Shown: piece after piece, positions 17,914-26,787 of the stretch
How positions within the stretch are numbered: position 1 is the first letter of the stretch
Layout of the letters: each line of letters begins with the position of its first letter
Origin: Aurantimicrobium sp. MWH-Uga1
GTDB taxonomy: Bacteria; Actinomycetota; Actinomycetes; Actinomycetales; Microbacteriaceae
Direction: 5' to 3'
DNA: 64,000 nucleotides
Assembly: GCF_003325955.1 (NCBI RefSeq)
Contig: NZ_CP030929.1
Span: 1,240,001 to 1,304,000, forward strand
Notes under the pieces: model-generated
The model's database searches: none
What the model saw: only the letters and a program-made list of their open reading frames with translations
What the model was told of the DNA's origin: nothing
Made by a program: the position numbers and the translations under genes

Positions 17914-18798
17914 TTACTGCTTCGAGGTAAAGTCCTTGAGCCAATCAGTGAATTCGCTACCTAGGTCTTCACGCTCACTTGCGAGCTCCACAATTGTCTT
18001 GAGGTAAGAAAGTCGGTCACCTGTATCAAAACGGCGGCCTTCAAAGACCAGTCCAATAACTGGACCAGCTAATTCTGGGTGAGCCGCCATCTCATTCAAT
18101 GCATCAGTGAGCTGATATTCCCCACCCAAGCCTGGCTTGAGGTTTCTGAGAACCTCAAAGACTCCTGGTTGTAATACATAACGACCAATCACAGCAAAGT
18201 TCGAGGGTGCCGCTTCTGCTGATGGTTTTTCAACGAGCTCTGAGACTTCTACGACGTTGTCGTGACGATTTGCTGGCCGAATAATTCCATACTTGTGAAC
18301 GTCACTTTCAGGAACTTCCATCAACGCAACCACGTTGGCTTGAGTATTTTGGGCAATCTCAATCATGTCTGTGAGGAGAGTGCCGTTTGCTTCAATGAGA
18401 TCGTCACCGAGAAGCACGGCAAACGGTTCATTGCCCACAAAAGTTTCGGCTTTCGAGATTGCGTGGCCTAGTCCTAACGGATCTCCCTGACGGACATAGT
18501 GCAAATCAGCAAGACCTGTTGCCTCTGCAACAACACCTAAACGATCATTGTCACCTTTTTCAATAAGAAGATTTTCTAGCTCAACCGCGCGGTCAAAATG
18601 GTTTTCTAAAGCGTTTTTGTGTCGTCCTGTAATCATGAGCACATGTGCAAGGCCTGCGCCAACAGCTTCTTCAACAACGTACTGAATCGCTGGCTTATCA
18701 ACTACGGGCAGCATCTCCTTAGGTAATGCTTTTGTCGCAGGAAGGAACCTTGTTCCTAATCCTGCTGCAGGAATAACTGCCTTTGTAATGTTGCTCAC
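17914..18798 (-). CDS. galU: UTP-glucose-1-phosphate uridylyltransferase
   Basis: A 294-aa nucleotidyltransferase making UDP-glucose. The signature VIPAAGLGTRFLPATKALPK is at the N-terminus, with DKPAIQYVVEEA after it; E-K-P and GGEYQLTDAL further on are typical. GTG start overlapping the stop of the GT87 gene as GTGA. It is the last gene of a five-gene minus-strand operon that includes a polytopic mannosyltransferase-like protein, which suits a role in surface sugar supply. Confidence 0.95.
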   Translation of the reverse strand: MSNITKAVIPAAGLGTRFLPATKALPKEMLPVVDKPAIQYVVEEAVGAGLAHVLMITGRHKNALENHFDRAVELENLLIEKGDNDRLGVVAEATGLADLHYVRQGDPLGLGHAISKAETFVGNEPFAVLLGDDLIEANGTLLTDMIEIAQNTQANVVALMEVPESDVHKYGIIRPANRHDNVVEVSELVEKPSAEAAPSNFAVIGRYVLQPGVFEVLRNLKPGLGGEYQLTDALNEMAAHPELAGPVIGLVFEGRRFDTGDRLSYLKTIVELASEREDLGSEFTDWLKDFTSKQ

Positions 18799-20045
18799 GA
18801 CTCAACACTACCTGCGAGGTTGTGAGGCAAGGACGTGGCTTTCGGCTTAGATTCATAAAGAATCCACACTGAAACTGCTAGAAGCACCACTTCTCCGATA
18901 TTCCTCAACGTCAGCAGACTCAATTCAAGAGGTTGAACGCTCAGTAGACCTGCATAAAGGTAAGGGTAGAAGCTCTGTGTCAATGCCGCCAAGACCAGAG
19001 CGATTACTGCAGGGGCAAGGAAGCGTGCGCGCTCCATCACTAGCCCGGCAATAATGGGGGCAGCAAGCCAGCCGATGTATTGAGGCGAACCAACTTTGTT
19101 GAACACAATGAGGACCATAGTGAGTCCAAGCGCAACCGCGGGCAAAACATGGCTAGGACGTGAGCCCTTTCGATGAAGCAGCATTCCCCAGCCCAATATG
19201 CCCACAAATCCCAGAGCAATGAGGACCGAGGAGAGATCTGCAGCAATAGTCGTTCCTTCACCCGTTACTTGGAAGGTCAGAATGACGGTGTCGTAGTAAA
19301 CGGCATAACCTTCCTGCCCCAGCGCAGCAAGCCAGAGAAAAGGAGTTGCGAGAGGAGCTTCTATTTGTAGGCCCCGCGTGGTTTGTTGTCCAAGGAAACT
19401 GAACAGGTTACTTGCACCACCCAGAATCACCGCAATGGCAAAAATCACTCCGGAGGTGACCAACACAGAGATAAAGACTGTTTTACGGCGATCAACGGCA
19501 ACCAGCACAGCCGCTAATAGAGCAGCCGGAGAGACTTTGATCCATGTGGCAACAGTGAGCAATGCTCCCGCTACAGCCGGGCGTTCAACAGCAACAAGCA
19601 AACCGATTGTTGCCAAAGGAGTGATGACTGAATCTAGCCGCGCCACTGCAATAGGTCCCAACAGTAACAAAAAGGCGAGCCACCACCATGCAGCTATGCG
19701 TTGCACCTTGTTTCGGGTAGTTCCCCGAGCTGAATACAGCAAATACGCGAAGGCGGCGGCATTCAGAACAGTGACGAGAACTATCCAGCCCAGGGCATAT
19801 AAGCCTTGCCCGGCAAGTAGCGGCAGCAATATGGGGACCAAGGCCAAAACGGGATAAACCCACACAGTGTCAATGCCGATTGTTCCTGCACCTTGAGCTG
19901 CTTGTGCTGCCCACATCTCATATACGAAAGAGACATCCCCGTATGGGACTGCTTCTGCGACGTAGCCTTGCCAGCCCAGCCAGACGCCGACCACAACAAA
20001 AACCGCCCACAACACTAGTGAGCTCCCCCAGATTCGTGACGTCAT
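18795..20045 (-). CDS. GT87-type (DUF2029) polyprenol-phosphate sugar transferase
   Basis: A 416-aa membrane protein with about eleven hydrophobic helices. Features of the actinobacterial GT87 mannosyltransferase family are an acidic residue in the first outer loop (VPYGDVSFVYE), the WIKVSPAALL segment, and NKVGSPQYIGWLA. Such enzymes add mannose from polyprenol-phosphate-mannose to lipoglycans on the outer face. It overlaps both neighbours by four bases (ATGA at its start, GTGA at its end). Ppm1 at 54581 would make the donor. Family assignment is good; acceptor is unknown. Confidence 0.8.
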   Translation of the reverse strand: MTSRIWGSSLVLWAVFVVVGVWLGWQGYVAEAVPYGDVSFVYEMWAAQAAQGAGTIGIDTVWVYPVLALVPILLPLLAGQGLYALGWIVLVTVLNAAAFAYLLYSARGTTRNKVQRIAAWWWLAFLLLLGPIAVARLDSVITPLATIGLLVAVERPAVAGALLTVATWIKVSPAALLAAVLVAVDRRKTVFISVLVTSGVIFAIAVILGGASNLFSFLGQQTTRGLQIEAPLATPFLWLAALGQEGYAVYYDTVILTFQVTGEGTTIAADLSSVLIALGFVGILGWGMLLHRKGSRPSHVLPAVALGLTMVLIVFNKVGSPQYIGWLAAPIIAGLVMERARFLAPAVIALVLAALTQSFYPYLYAGLLSVQPLELSLLTLRNIGEVVLLAVSVWILYESKPKATSLPHNLAGSVES

Positions 20046-20902
20046 AACAGTGAAGAGCTGCCCTCTGATATCAGTTCATAAACAGCGTGGGATACCAGCT
20101 TGGCAACTTCAAGTGCAGGAAATGGGCCCTGCCTAGCAGCGCGAAGTCCTACTTGCCCATGAATATAGACACCGGTAGCTGCATATTCAGCAAGCTCTGT
20201 GAGTTGTGGAACTCGATTGTGGCTCTGCGTAGCAATGATAGCGGCAATAATTCCTGCGAGAACATCACCTGTTCCTGCTGTGGCTAACCACGTTGTTGGT
20301 GCTGTCACGCGGGTAATGAACCTGCCACCGGATTCATATTCAGGCGCAGCAATGATTGTTTCGTAGCCTTTGAGAACAACCACGACACCGAGTTCATCAG
20401 CTGCTCTGGCTGCCCAGCGCTCATTGGAGTCTTCGCCTTGAGGAACGAGTCGCTCGAGTTCTCCTTCGTGCGGAGTAATGACCGCTGGCGCAGATACTTG
20501 GTCCAATAAAACCAATCCCCCAGCATCCACGACTACGGGTTGAAGCCCCAAGCATGCACGAGCAAGATCAGGCAATTCTGGATTGAAATAGGGGTCTGCC
20601 ACCATGCCAGAACCGACTAGCCAGGCATCGATGGCCCCAGAAACTGTCACTGTTTCAGGCCGTCTAGCCAGAACCAATGATGCAGGTTCTTTTTCGCCGA
20701 GGAATCTCACCATGCCGATGCCTGTGCGATGGGCTGCCTCGACTCCCAGAACAGCAGCGCCTGGATAGGTTGCTGATCCTGTAACTACTCCGAGTACCCC
20801 ATGAGAGTACTTGTTGTCTTTTGGCGTGGGAATACGGATGTGCGCAGCTGCGTCAGCTGCTCCCCATTCGCCGATGTGATGCATGTTCCCAGTCTTGTTC
20901 AT
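20042..20902 (-). CDS. nnrD: ADP-dependent NAD(P)H-hydrate dehydratase
   Basis: A 286-aa ribokinase-fold enzyme that repairs hydrated NADH and NADPH. Diagnostic segments are GVLGVVTGSATYPGAAVLG, AHRTGIGMV, TPHEGELERL and the C-terminal GTGDVLAGIIAA. Only the dehydratase half is present; the epimerase half (NnrE) is not fused. The start is uncertain: ATG at 20902, GTG at 20920 overlapping the previous stop, or ATG at 20884, none with a good ribosome site. It is the middle gene of the operon from 23293 to 17914. Confidence 0.88.
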   Translation of the reverse strand: MNKTGNMHHIGEWGAADAAAHIRIPTPKDNKYSHGVLGVVTGSATYPGAAVLGVEAAHRTGIGMVRFLGEKEPASLVLARRPETVTVSGAIDAWLVGSGMVADPYFNPELPDLARACLGLQPVVVDAGGLVLLDQVSAPAVITPHEGELERLVPQGEDSNERWAARAADELGVVVVLKGYETIIAAPEYESGGRFITRVTAPTTWLATAGTGDVLAGIIAAIIATQSHNRVPQLTELAEYAATGVYIHGQVGLRAARQGPFPALEVAKLVSHAVYELISEGSSSLL

Positions 20903-20913
20903 TTGGGAAAGAA

Positions 20914-21966
20914 CTACCACCGGCGGGTGGCATCGTTGACTTCACCCACAAGCTCTTCAATGATGTCTTCCAGGAAGAGCACACCGGTCGTTTCCCCCTT
21001 GGCATCAACAACGCGAGCCAGGTGAATACCTGTGCGCTGCAGTTGAGCCAATACGTCTTCGAGATCAGTGGATTCACTCACGGAAGCTAGTTGCCTAATG
21101 CGCTTGGTTTTGATGGGACCTGTGTGGGTTCCTGCTTCAGAAATGTCATCGTCATAGGTGAGCACGTCTTTGAGGTGGATATACCCCATAGGTTCCTGTT
21201 GGGCATCACTGATGACGTAGCGAGAGAATCCATACTTCGCTACTGCCTGTTCCAGCTCACTCACGGTGGAGCTTTCACTCAGGGTGACCAAGTTATCTAG
21301 TGAAACTTTGATGTCGCCTGCTTTTTTCGTGGTGAAATCAAAGGCAGCAGAGAGGGTTCCCGAACTGTCCTCGATGGTTCCTTCTCGGGTGGAATGGGAA
21401 ACAATCGTGGCTACCTCGTTGAGAGTAAAAACACTGTTTGCTTCTTGGCGAGGTTCAACCCGACACAACTTCAGCACACCGTTAGCTATCTCGTTCATGA
21501 CCCAGATCACAGGCTTCACAACGCGTGCAATAAAGACCAAGGGCGGAGCAAGGATCAGGATGGCCTTGTCAGGAACGGAGAACGAGGCGTTCTTGGGAAC
21601 CATTTCTCCAAAGATCACGTGCAAGAAGGTGACCAGCACTAAAGCGATGGTGAAGCTTATTGCTGAAATCCAGCCAGGTGCCAAGCCCGTTCCATACAGT
21701 GCCATCTCCATTAGGTGGTGAATGGCTGGTTCAGACACGTTCAAAATAAGCAGCGAAGCAACAGTAATGCCCAACTGGCTTGTGGCCAGCATCAAGCTCA
21801 CGTGCTCCATGGCATAGAGCGCCGTCTTTGCAGAAGCTTTGCCCTTTTGCGCAAGTGGTTCAATCTGCGAGCGCCTCGCAGAGATGACAGCAAACTCTGC
21901 TGCCACGAAGAAAGCGTTGACGGCTAAGAGAACGACAAGCCAAATCAGTCCAGCCCAATCACTCAT
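20914..21966 (-). CDS. CNNM/CorC-family membrane protein, short form
   Basis: A 350-aa member of the HlyC/CorC (CNNM) family. Residues 1-180 are a DUF21 membrane domain with about three to four helices ([20 protein letters not shown] at the start), followed by a CBS-domain pair ending at GVLFLEDIIEELVGEV. The protein stops there, lacking the C-terminal CorC_HlyC domain that its neighbour has. The family is linked to Mg2+/Co2+ export. The ATG at 21966 overlaps the upstream gene by eight bases, with GGTGAG before it. Confidence 0.88.
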   Translation of the reverse strand: MSDWAGLIWLVVLLAVNAFFVAAEFAVISARRSQIEPLAQKGKASAKTALYAMEHVSLMLATSQLGITVASLLILNVSEPAIHHLMEMALYGTGLAPGWISAISFTIALVLVTFLHVIFGEMVPKNASFSVPDKAILILAPPLVFIARVVKPVIWVMNEIANGVLKLCRVEPRQEANSVFTLNEVATIVSHSTREGTIEDSSGTLSAAFDFTTKKAGDIKVSLDNLVTLSESSTVSELEQAVAKYGFSRYVISDAQQEPMGYIHLKDVLTYDDDISEAGTHTGPIKTKRIRQLASVSESTDLEDVLAQLQRTGIHLARVVDAKGETTGVLFLEDIIEELVGEVNDATRRW

Positions 21967-23293
21967 CGCTCTCACCACCCTCGTAAACAGGTGCGGGGGT
22001 GAAACGGAGACGATCGATGCGGCGTCCATCCATGCGAACGACCTTGAACTCTCCGCCAGGAACGTGGACAGTGTCTCCCTGTTCGGGAATTCGACCTAAT
22101 TCACTCATTACGAAACCGGCTACGGTTTCGTAGTTCTCGTTTTCTGGGACGGTAATTCCAGCGCGCTCTTCGAGCTCATCTGGTCTGAGAGATCCAGGGA
22201 AGGTGAGGTAGTCAGCAGTGGAGACAATACCTGCGCGAGAGCGGTCGTGTTCATCGGCGACTTCACCCACAAGTTCTTCTACGAGGTCTTCGAGTGTGGC
22301 AATTCCTGCCGTGCCACCGTATTCGTCGACAACCATGGCCATCTGAAGGCCTTTGCCACGCAACTCTGCCAAGAGAGCATCAAGAGACATGGTGTCTGGA
22401 ACTCGTAATGGCTCACTCATCAACGCAGAGACGGGAACTTCACTGCGTCGCTCACGCGGAACAGATATTGCGTTCTTGACGTGCACAACACCGACAACAT
22501 CATCGAGGCTATCTTCGGCCACGGGAAAACGGGAGAATCCCGTTTTCCGGGCCAACTCAAGAACGGCTCGAGCCGAATCTCCTGGTTCTAAAGATTCGAT
22601 ACGTAAGCGTGGGGTCATGACATCACTGGCAGAAAGTTCGCTGAATGCCAGAGTCTTGCCCAGCAAGGTTGCCGTATCTGCCTCCAAGGCACCCTCGCTG
22701 GCTGATCGTCGCAGGAGTGATGAAAGTTCTTCAGCAGAACGTGCCCCTGAGAGCTCTTCCTTGGGCTCTAAACCAAATCCTCGCAAAACCGAATTGGATA
22801 GTCCGTTGAGGAAAGAAATAACTGGTTTGAAGATGAACGTGAAAGCTGTTTGAAAAGGAATGACAACTTTGGCTGTGGCTTGAGGAATGGCCAGGGCAAA
22901 GTTCTTGGGAACGAGTTCACCAATAATCATTGAAAGTACTGTGGCTATCACTACCGCACTGACACCTGCAACGGTGCGAATAACGGCCTCATTCCACCCC
23001 AGCGAGGAAAGCGGTTGGAAAAGCAGAGCAGAAAGCGCAGGCTCCATCAAGAAACCTGTCAGCAACGTGGTGAGGGTAATTCCTAGCTGAGCACTGGAAA
23101 GATGCGTTGACGTGATCGTCAACGCTTTGATGGTCATGCTGAGGCCTTTGACGCCTCGCTCTCGCTGCGCTTCAAGTTCTGGGCGATCGAGATTGACTAA
23201 AGCAAACTCGGCAGCGACAAAGAACCCAGTTCCGACGGTCAGCAGGAGACCAAAGCCGAAAGCAATCCACTCGCTACCCACAAGAACCACCAC
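21959..23293 (-). CDS. CNNM/CorC-family membrane protein, full length
   Basis: A 444-aa protein with an N-terminal DUF21 membrane domain (residues 8-200, including [14 protein letters not shown]), two CBS domains (about 215-345), and a C-terminal CorC_HlyC domain ([25 protein letters not shown]). It likely moves divalent cations or senses adenylates through the CBS pair. GTG start. It leads the minus-strand operon of two CNNM genes, nnrD, the GT87 gene and galU. The 105-base gap before it should hold the promoter, but no clear hexamers stand out. Confidence 0.9.
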   Translation of the reverse strand: MVVLVGSEWIAFGFGLLLTVGTGFFVAAEFALVNLDRPELEAQRERGVKGLSMTIKALTITSTHLSSAQLGITLTTLLTGFLMEPALSALLFQPLSSLGWNEAVIRTVAGVSAVVIATVLSMIIGELVPKNFALAIPQATAKVVIPFQTAFTFIFKPVISFLNGLSNSVLRGFGLEPKEELSGARSAEELSSLLRRSASEGALEADTATLLGKTLAFSELSASDVMTPRLRIESLEPGDSARAVLELARKTGFSRFPVAEDSLDDVVGVVHVKNAISVPRERRSEVPVSALMSEPLRVPDTMSLDALLAELRGKGLQMAMVVDEYGGTAGIATLEDLVEELVGEVADEHDRSRAGIVSTADYLTFPGSLRPDELEERAGITVPENENYETVAGFVMSELGRIPEQGDTVHVPGGEFKVVRMDGRRIDRLRFTPAPVYEGGESDE

Positions 23294-23398
23294 GCTCTCT
23301 GCGTGAGCATGACAGAGCTATGTCGTGGTTTCGGGCTCGCGGGGGGTCGTCCATTGCTCTTGTAGTTTAGCGAAGAAGCTGAATAAAGCCTTGACGTA

Positions 23399-24898
23399 CT
23401 ACGAAGAGATGCTGAGAAACCGCAGAGGAACTTCAATAGACACATCAGTACCACCTTCAGGAGCTGGACCCCATTCGATACTGCCACTGAGCTCGCCTTG
23501 GATGAGTGTTTTCACAATCTGTGTGCCCAGTCCGTCTCCGATTTCTCCCTCGGGCAGTCCAGTTCCGTTATCGACAATGTGAACGCTCAAGAGCTCATCT
23601 GTGCGCTGGGCTTCAATAAGCACAGTGCCTTCACGCCCTGCTAGACCGTGCTCAACAGCATTTGTGACGAGTTCTGTGAGAGCAAGCGCCAGTGGGGTGG
23701 CATATTCGCTGGGAAGAACTCCGAAGCTTCCAGAAAGCTTCGGGTGAACTGTTGTTCCGTGAATGGCGGCAACTTCAGCACTGAGCATCAGTACTCGGTT
23801 AAAGACATCATCAAAGTCCACGTTTTGACTGAGGCCCTCAGACAGGGTGTCGTGAACCACCGCAATGGACGCAACGCGTCGCATCGCTTGGGTGAGTGCT
23901 TCACGCGCTTCGTCAGACTGAGTTCTGCGTGCTTGGATACGAAGCAGGGATGCCACTGTTTGTAGGTTGTTCTTTACACGGTGGTGAATCTCACGGATGG
24001 TGGCATCTTTGGTAATGAGTTCCATCTCTTGATTGCGCAACTCAGTGACATCGCGGCAGAGCACAATTGCACCGGTTCGCTCACCAAGGTGGCGAATAGG
24101 AATTGTGCGAAGCGAGATCGTCACACCCCTGGCTTCGATGTCTGCACGCCAGGGTGCTCGACCGGTCACAACGACAGGTAGTGACTCATCCACGTTGATT
24201 TTGCCTGTCAGCACACGAGTAGTGACCTCAGCTAGAGTTTCACCCTCGAGCTCATCATTGAAACCAATACGGTTGAAGGCTGACAGTGCGTTAGGGCTAG
24301 CAAAGGTCACCACCCCATCAACATCCAGACGAATCAAACCATCTGTTGCACGGGGTGCCCCACGTCGTGGCGAAGCAGCTGCTTCAAGGTCAGGGAAGTC
24401 TCCCGTGGCAATCATGTCAAAGAGATCATTGGCACAAGAATTGAACGTCAATTCCTGTCGACTGGGTGAGCGACTTTCGGAAAGGTTGGTGTGCAGAGAG
24501 ATGACCGCAATAGGGCTGGTAGGTGCAGGGTCACTTGAGCCCTGGCGGACTCTGCGCACGACAGGAACGGCACGAACTCGAGTAGGAGTTTCTTCATACC
24601 ACGCTGGAGAAGAAGACTCGATAATCTCTGAGGTTTCGTATGCTTCGTTGACCTGAGCTCGCCACTCTGCTTTGATTTTCTGGCCGACAAAGTCGCGATA
24701 GAACAAGGTGGCGGAGCTAGATGGGCGGGCGTGTGAGACTGCAACGAAGGAGCCATCGGTAGTGGGTGCCCACAACACAATGTCGGCAAAGGCCAGGTCA
24801 GCAATGAGCTGCCAGTCACCAATAAGCATGTGAAGCCATTCAATATCGGCGGCCGATCCAATTCCTTGGGCTTCCATGATGTTGCTAAGTGTCGACAT
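23399..24898 (-). CDS. pdtaS: Sensor histidine kinase PdtaS
   Basis: A 499-aa soluble sensor kinase without membrane segments. An N-terminal GAF-like domain (about 1-150) is followed by a PAS-like region (about 190-280), then a HisKA_2 phosphoacceptor REIHHRVKNNLQTVASLL and an HATPase domain (TNAVEHGLAG, DNGTGLPEGEIGDGLGTQI). This order matches mycobacterial PdtaS, which with PdtaR acts by antitermination and senses NO or metals. PdtaR is not in the window. ATG with TAGGCT six bases upstream, shared with the divergent esterase gene. Confidence 0.92.
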   Translation of the reverse strand: MSTLSNIMEAQGIGSAADIEWLHMLIGDWQLIADLAFADIVLWAPTTDGSFVAVSHARPSSSATLFYRDFVGQKIKAEWRAQVNEAYETSEIIESSSPAWYEETPTRVRAVPVVRRVRQGSSDPAPTSPIAVISLHTNLSESRSPSRQELTFNSCANDLFDMIATGDFPDLEAAASPRRGAPRATDGLIRLDVDGVVTFASPNALSAFNRIGFNDELEGETLAEVTTRVLTGKINVDESLPVVVTGRAPWRADIEARGVTISLRTIPIRHLGERTGAIVLCRDVTELRNQEMELITKDATIREIHHRVKNNLQTVASLLRIQARRTQSDEAREALTQAMRRVASIAVVHDTLSEGLSQNVDFDDVFNRVLMLSAEVAAIHGTTVHPKLSGSFGVLPSEYATPLALALTELVTNAVEHGLAGREGTVLIEAQRTDELLSVHIVDNGTGLPEGEIGDGLGTQIVKTLIQGELSGSIEWGPAPEGGTDVSIEVPLRFLSISS

Positions 24899-24903
24899 AC
24901 CTC

Positions 24904-24909
24904 TAGCCT
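24904..24909 (+). promoter_or_regulatory. Leaderless -10 of the esterase gene (shared block)
   Basis: TAGCCT six bases before the ATG at 24916. No Shine-Dalgarno sequence can fit in the spacer. Confidence 0.65.
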
Positions 24910-24910
24910 A
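24905..24910 (-). promoter_or_regulatory. Leaderless -10 of pdtaS (shared block)
   Basis: TAGGCT on the minus strand six bases before the pdtaS ATG. It overlaps by five bases the opposing TAGCCT of the esterase gene in a 17-base gap. Confidence 0.65.
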
Positions 24911-24915
24911 GAGTC

Positions 24916-25956
24916 ATGCGTAAGAAGTGGTTGTGGCGAACACTGGCTGTTCTCGCCGGGATTATGGTGGTGACTGTTGTGGCATTTACGATAAGCCCCT
25001 GGCCCAGTGCCTTGATTATTCGTGAGGTATTCCAAGATGGCGCGAAAAAAGTAGCAGCCATCATGGCACCCTATGCACCCACCAGCGGTGTTGATTCTGT
25101 CTTGGACGTTCAATACGCCGAAGGCTCAACCGAGCCCTACGTCACACCATCCAGCTTTACGCAGCTGGACGTGTTTTTTCCCACGGGGACAACGGAACCA
25201 CTAGGAACCGTGATTTGGACTCACGGAGGCGCGTGGATTTCAGGAAACAAGTCCAATGACCGTAGTTACTTTGAAATCTTGGCTTACAAGGGATACACCG
25301 TCGTAGGACTCAACTACACCTACGGGCCTGAAGCGCAGTACCCCACTGCAGTTTTTGAACTCAACCAAGCACACAAGTTTTTGCTCGAGAACGCAGACAA
25401 GTTCCACATCAACCCTGATGCGATTGTGCTCGCAGGTGATTCTGCTGGAGCGCAGCTGACCAGTCAATTGGCAACCATCATTACTAAGCCCTCTTATGCC
25501 GCTGGCATGAAGATCACACCTGCCCTTTCACCGGACCAGCTTCAAGGAGTTGTGCTCAACTGTGGCGTATATGAAGTGATGTCACTTCTGGGACAAAAGG
25601 GAATTTTGGGCTGGGGTGATGACGCATCACTCTGGGCGTACACCGGAGACCGCGATCTAGCTAACTCTGCGGCCGTTGCGGAAATGTCCACTATCCACCA
25701 CGTGGATGGCAACTTCCCCGCAACCTACATCTCTGGCGGTAATGCTGACCCACTGACGGCTGAGAACTCCAAGCCATTCGCTGCAAAGCTGAAGTCACTG
25801 GGTGTGAACGTCACGGAGCTGTTCTGGCCGGATGACTACACCCCGCCACTACCACACGAGTACCAGTTCAGGCTGAATCTTGATGCTGCTCAAACTGCTT
25901 TGACCGAAACGCTTGCTTTCTTGGACGAGAGAATTGGTTCAAGCACACAGAACTAA
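24916..25956 (+). CDS. Alpha/beta hydrolase (carboxylesterase-like), membrane anchored
   Basis: A 346-aa protein with a basic N-terminus and one hydrophobic segment (residues 9-28), so probably anchored or exported. The hydrolase domain has the oxyanion motif HGGAWISGNKSND and the nucleophile elbow GDSAGAQL, which fits the hormone-sensitive-lipase/BD-FAE group; the late histidine is likely in LPHEYQF. It would hydrolyse short esters. The natural substrate is unknown. It is divergent from pdtaS with a 17-base gap and a common promoter core. Confidence 0.87.
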   Translation: MRKKWLWRTLAVLAGIMVVTVVAFTISPWPSALIIREVFQDGAKKVAAIMAPYAPTSGVDSVLDVQYAEGSTEPYVTPSSFTQLDVFFPTGTTEPLGTVIWTHGGAWISGNKSNDRSYFEILAYKGYTVVGLNYTYGPEAQYPTAVFELNQAHKFLLENADKFHINPDAIVLAGDSAGAQLTSQLATIITKPSYAAGMKITPALSPDQLQGVVLNCGVYEVMSLLGQKGILGWGDDASLWAYTGDRDLANSAAVAEMSTIHHVDGNFPATYISGGNADPLTAENSKPFAAKLKSLGVNVTELFWPDDYTPPLPHEYQFRLNLDAAQTALTETLAFLDERIGSSTQN

Positions 25957-25986
25957 TTTGTCAGTGGGTCATGCGAATATTCATGA

Positions 25987-26673
25987 ATGAACCCGAAACC
26001 CAGCGCAATTATTTACGTTGACGCATTCAATTTGTACTACGGGTCACTTCGCGGGATGTCATTTAAGTGGCTTGATTTAGAGGCTTTGTTTGACCGGTTG
26101 CTTCCAGATTTTGACGTTATTTCCATCTACTACTTCACTGCGCGGCTGCGAGAAAATGCGAATCCTCGAGACCCAGATGCCCCAAACAGGCAAAAGACTT
26201 ATCTCAAAGCACTTTCGACGCTGAAAAGGGTCAAAGTGGTCTACGGGAACTTTTTAGTTCTTCCGTCTTGGGCTCCCAAACGAAGAAGGTCTCGTATTGC
26301 AGGTTTCAAGTTGCCAAAAAGTTGGAGCTTTGGTCGCAACACCAAAATCTGGAAAGTAGAAGAAAAAGGATCGGATGTTTCTCTTGGTTCAAGAATGACT
26401 ATTGATGCTTCTAATCAAAAAGCTGACTTGTATGTGATGGTCTCAAGCGATTCTGATCTGGCTCCAACAATTGACATGATTCTTTCGGAAACAGACGCAA
26501 GGATTGCCCACTGTCCTCCTCGACCTAACAAAAGCAAGCGGCTTAGCGCATGCGATTTTGTATTCACTATCCGAATTTCACATGGCGCATTAAGGGATTC
26601 CCAGCTGCCTACTGAGATTGTTCTTCCAAATTCCGGAGCAAAAATAAGCGCACCCATAAGTTGGAAAAAATAA
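25987..26673 (+). CDS. NYN-domain (PIN-like, LabA/DUF88) protein
   Basis: A 228-aa protein of the NYN fold. Acidic residues in IIYVDAFNLYYGS (residues 8-20), a mid-domain KGSDVSLGSRMTIDA and KADLYVMVSSDSDLAP fit the metal-binding carboxylate pattern of PIN-like ribonucleases. Function in RNA decay is plausible but not shown. Base composition is AT-richer than its neighbours and no partner gene is near, so it may be a transferred gene. GAATAT six bases before the ATG is a possible leaderless -10. A GC-rich hairpin follows. Confidence 0.82.
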   Translation: MNPKPSAIIYVDAFNLYYGSLRGMSFKWLDLEALFDRLLPDFDVISIYYFTARLRENANPRDPDAPNRQKTYLKALSTLKRVKVVYGNFLVLPSWAPKRRRSRIAGFKLPKSWSFGRNTKIWKVEEKGSDVSLGSRMTIDASNQKADLYVMVSSDSDLAPTIDMILSETDARIAHCPPRPNKSKRLSACDFVFTIRISHGALRDSQLPTEIVLPNSGAKISAPISWKK

Positions 26674-26699
26674 CGCCCCGAGTTGAATTCGGGGCGTTA
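26671..26699. terminator. GC-rich hairpin after the NYN gene
   Basis: An 11-bp perfect stem (26671-26681 and 26689-26699) between convergent genes. No T-run follows on the plus strand; on the minus strand a TTTTTTCC run follows it, so it may mainly end the ParA-like transcript. A second short CCCAG/CTGGG repeat follows. The 114-base gap holds nothing else. Confidence 0.65.
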
Positions 26700-26787
26700 G
26701 GCCCAGAGACGAAACCCTGGGGGTGATATACATCAAAGATATCAGACTCCTCTGACAGTGATTCGAAAATGTTTCACAACTTTGTTG

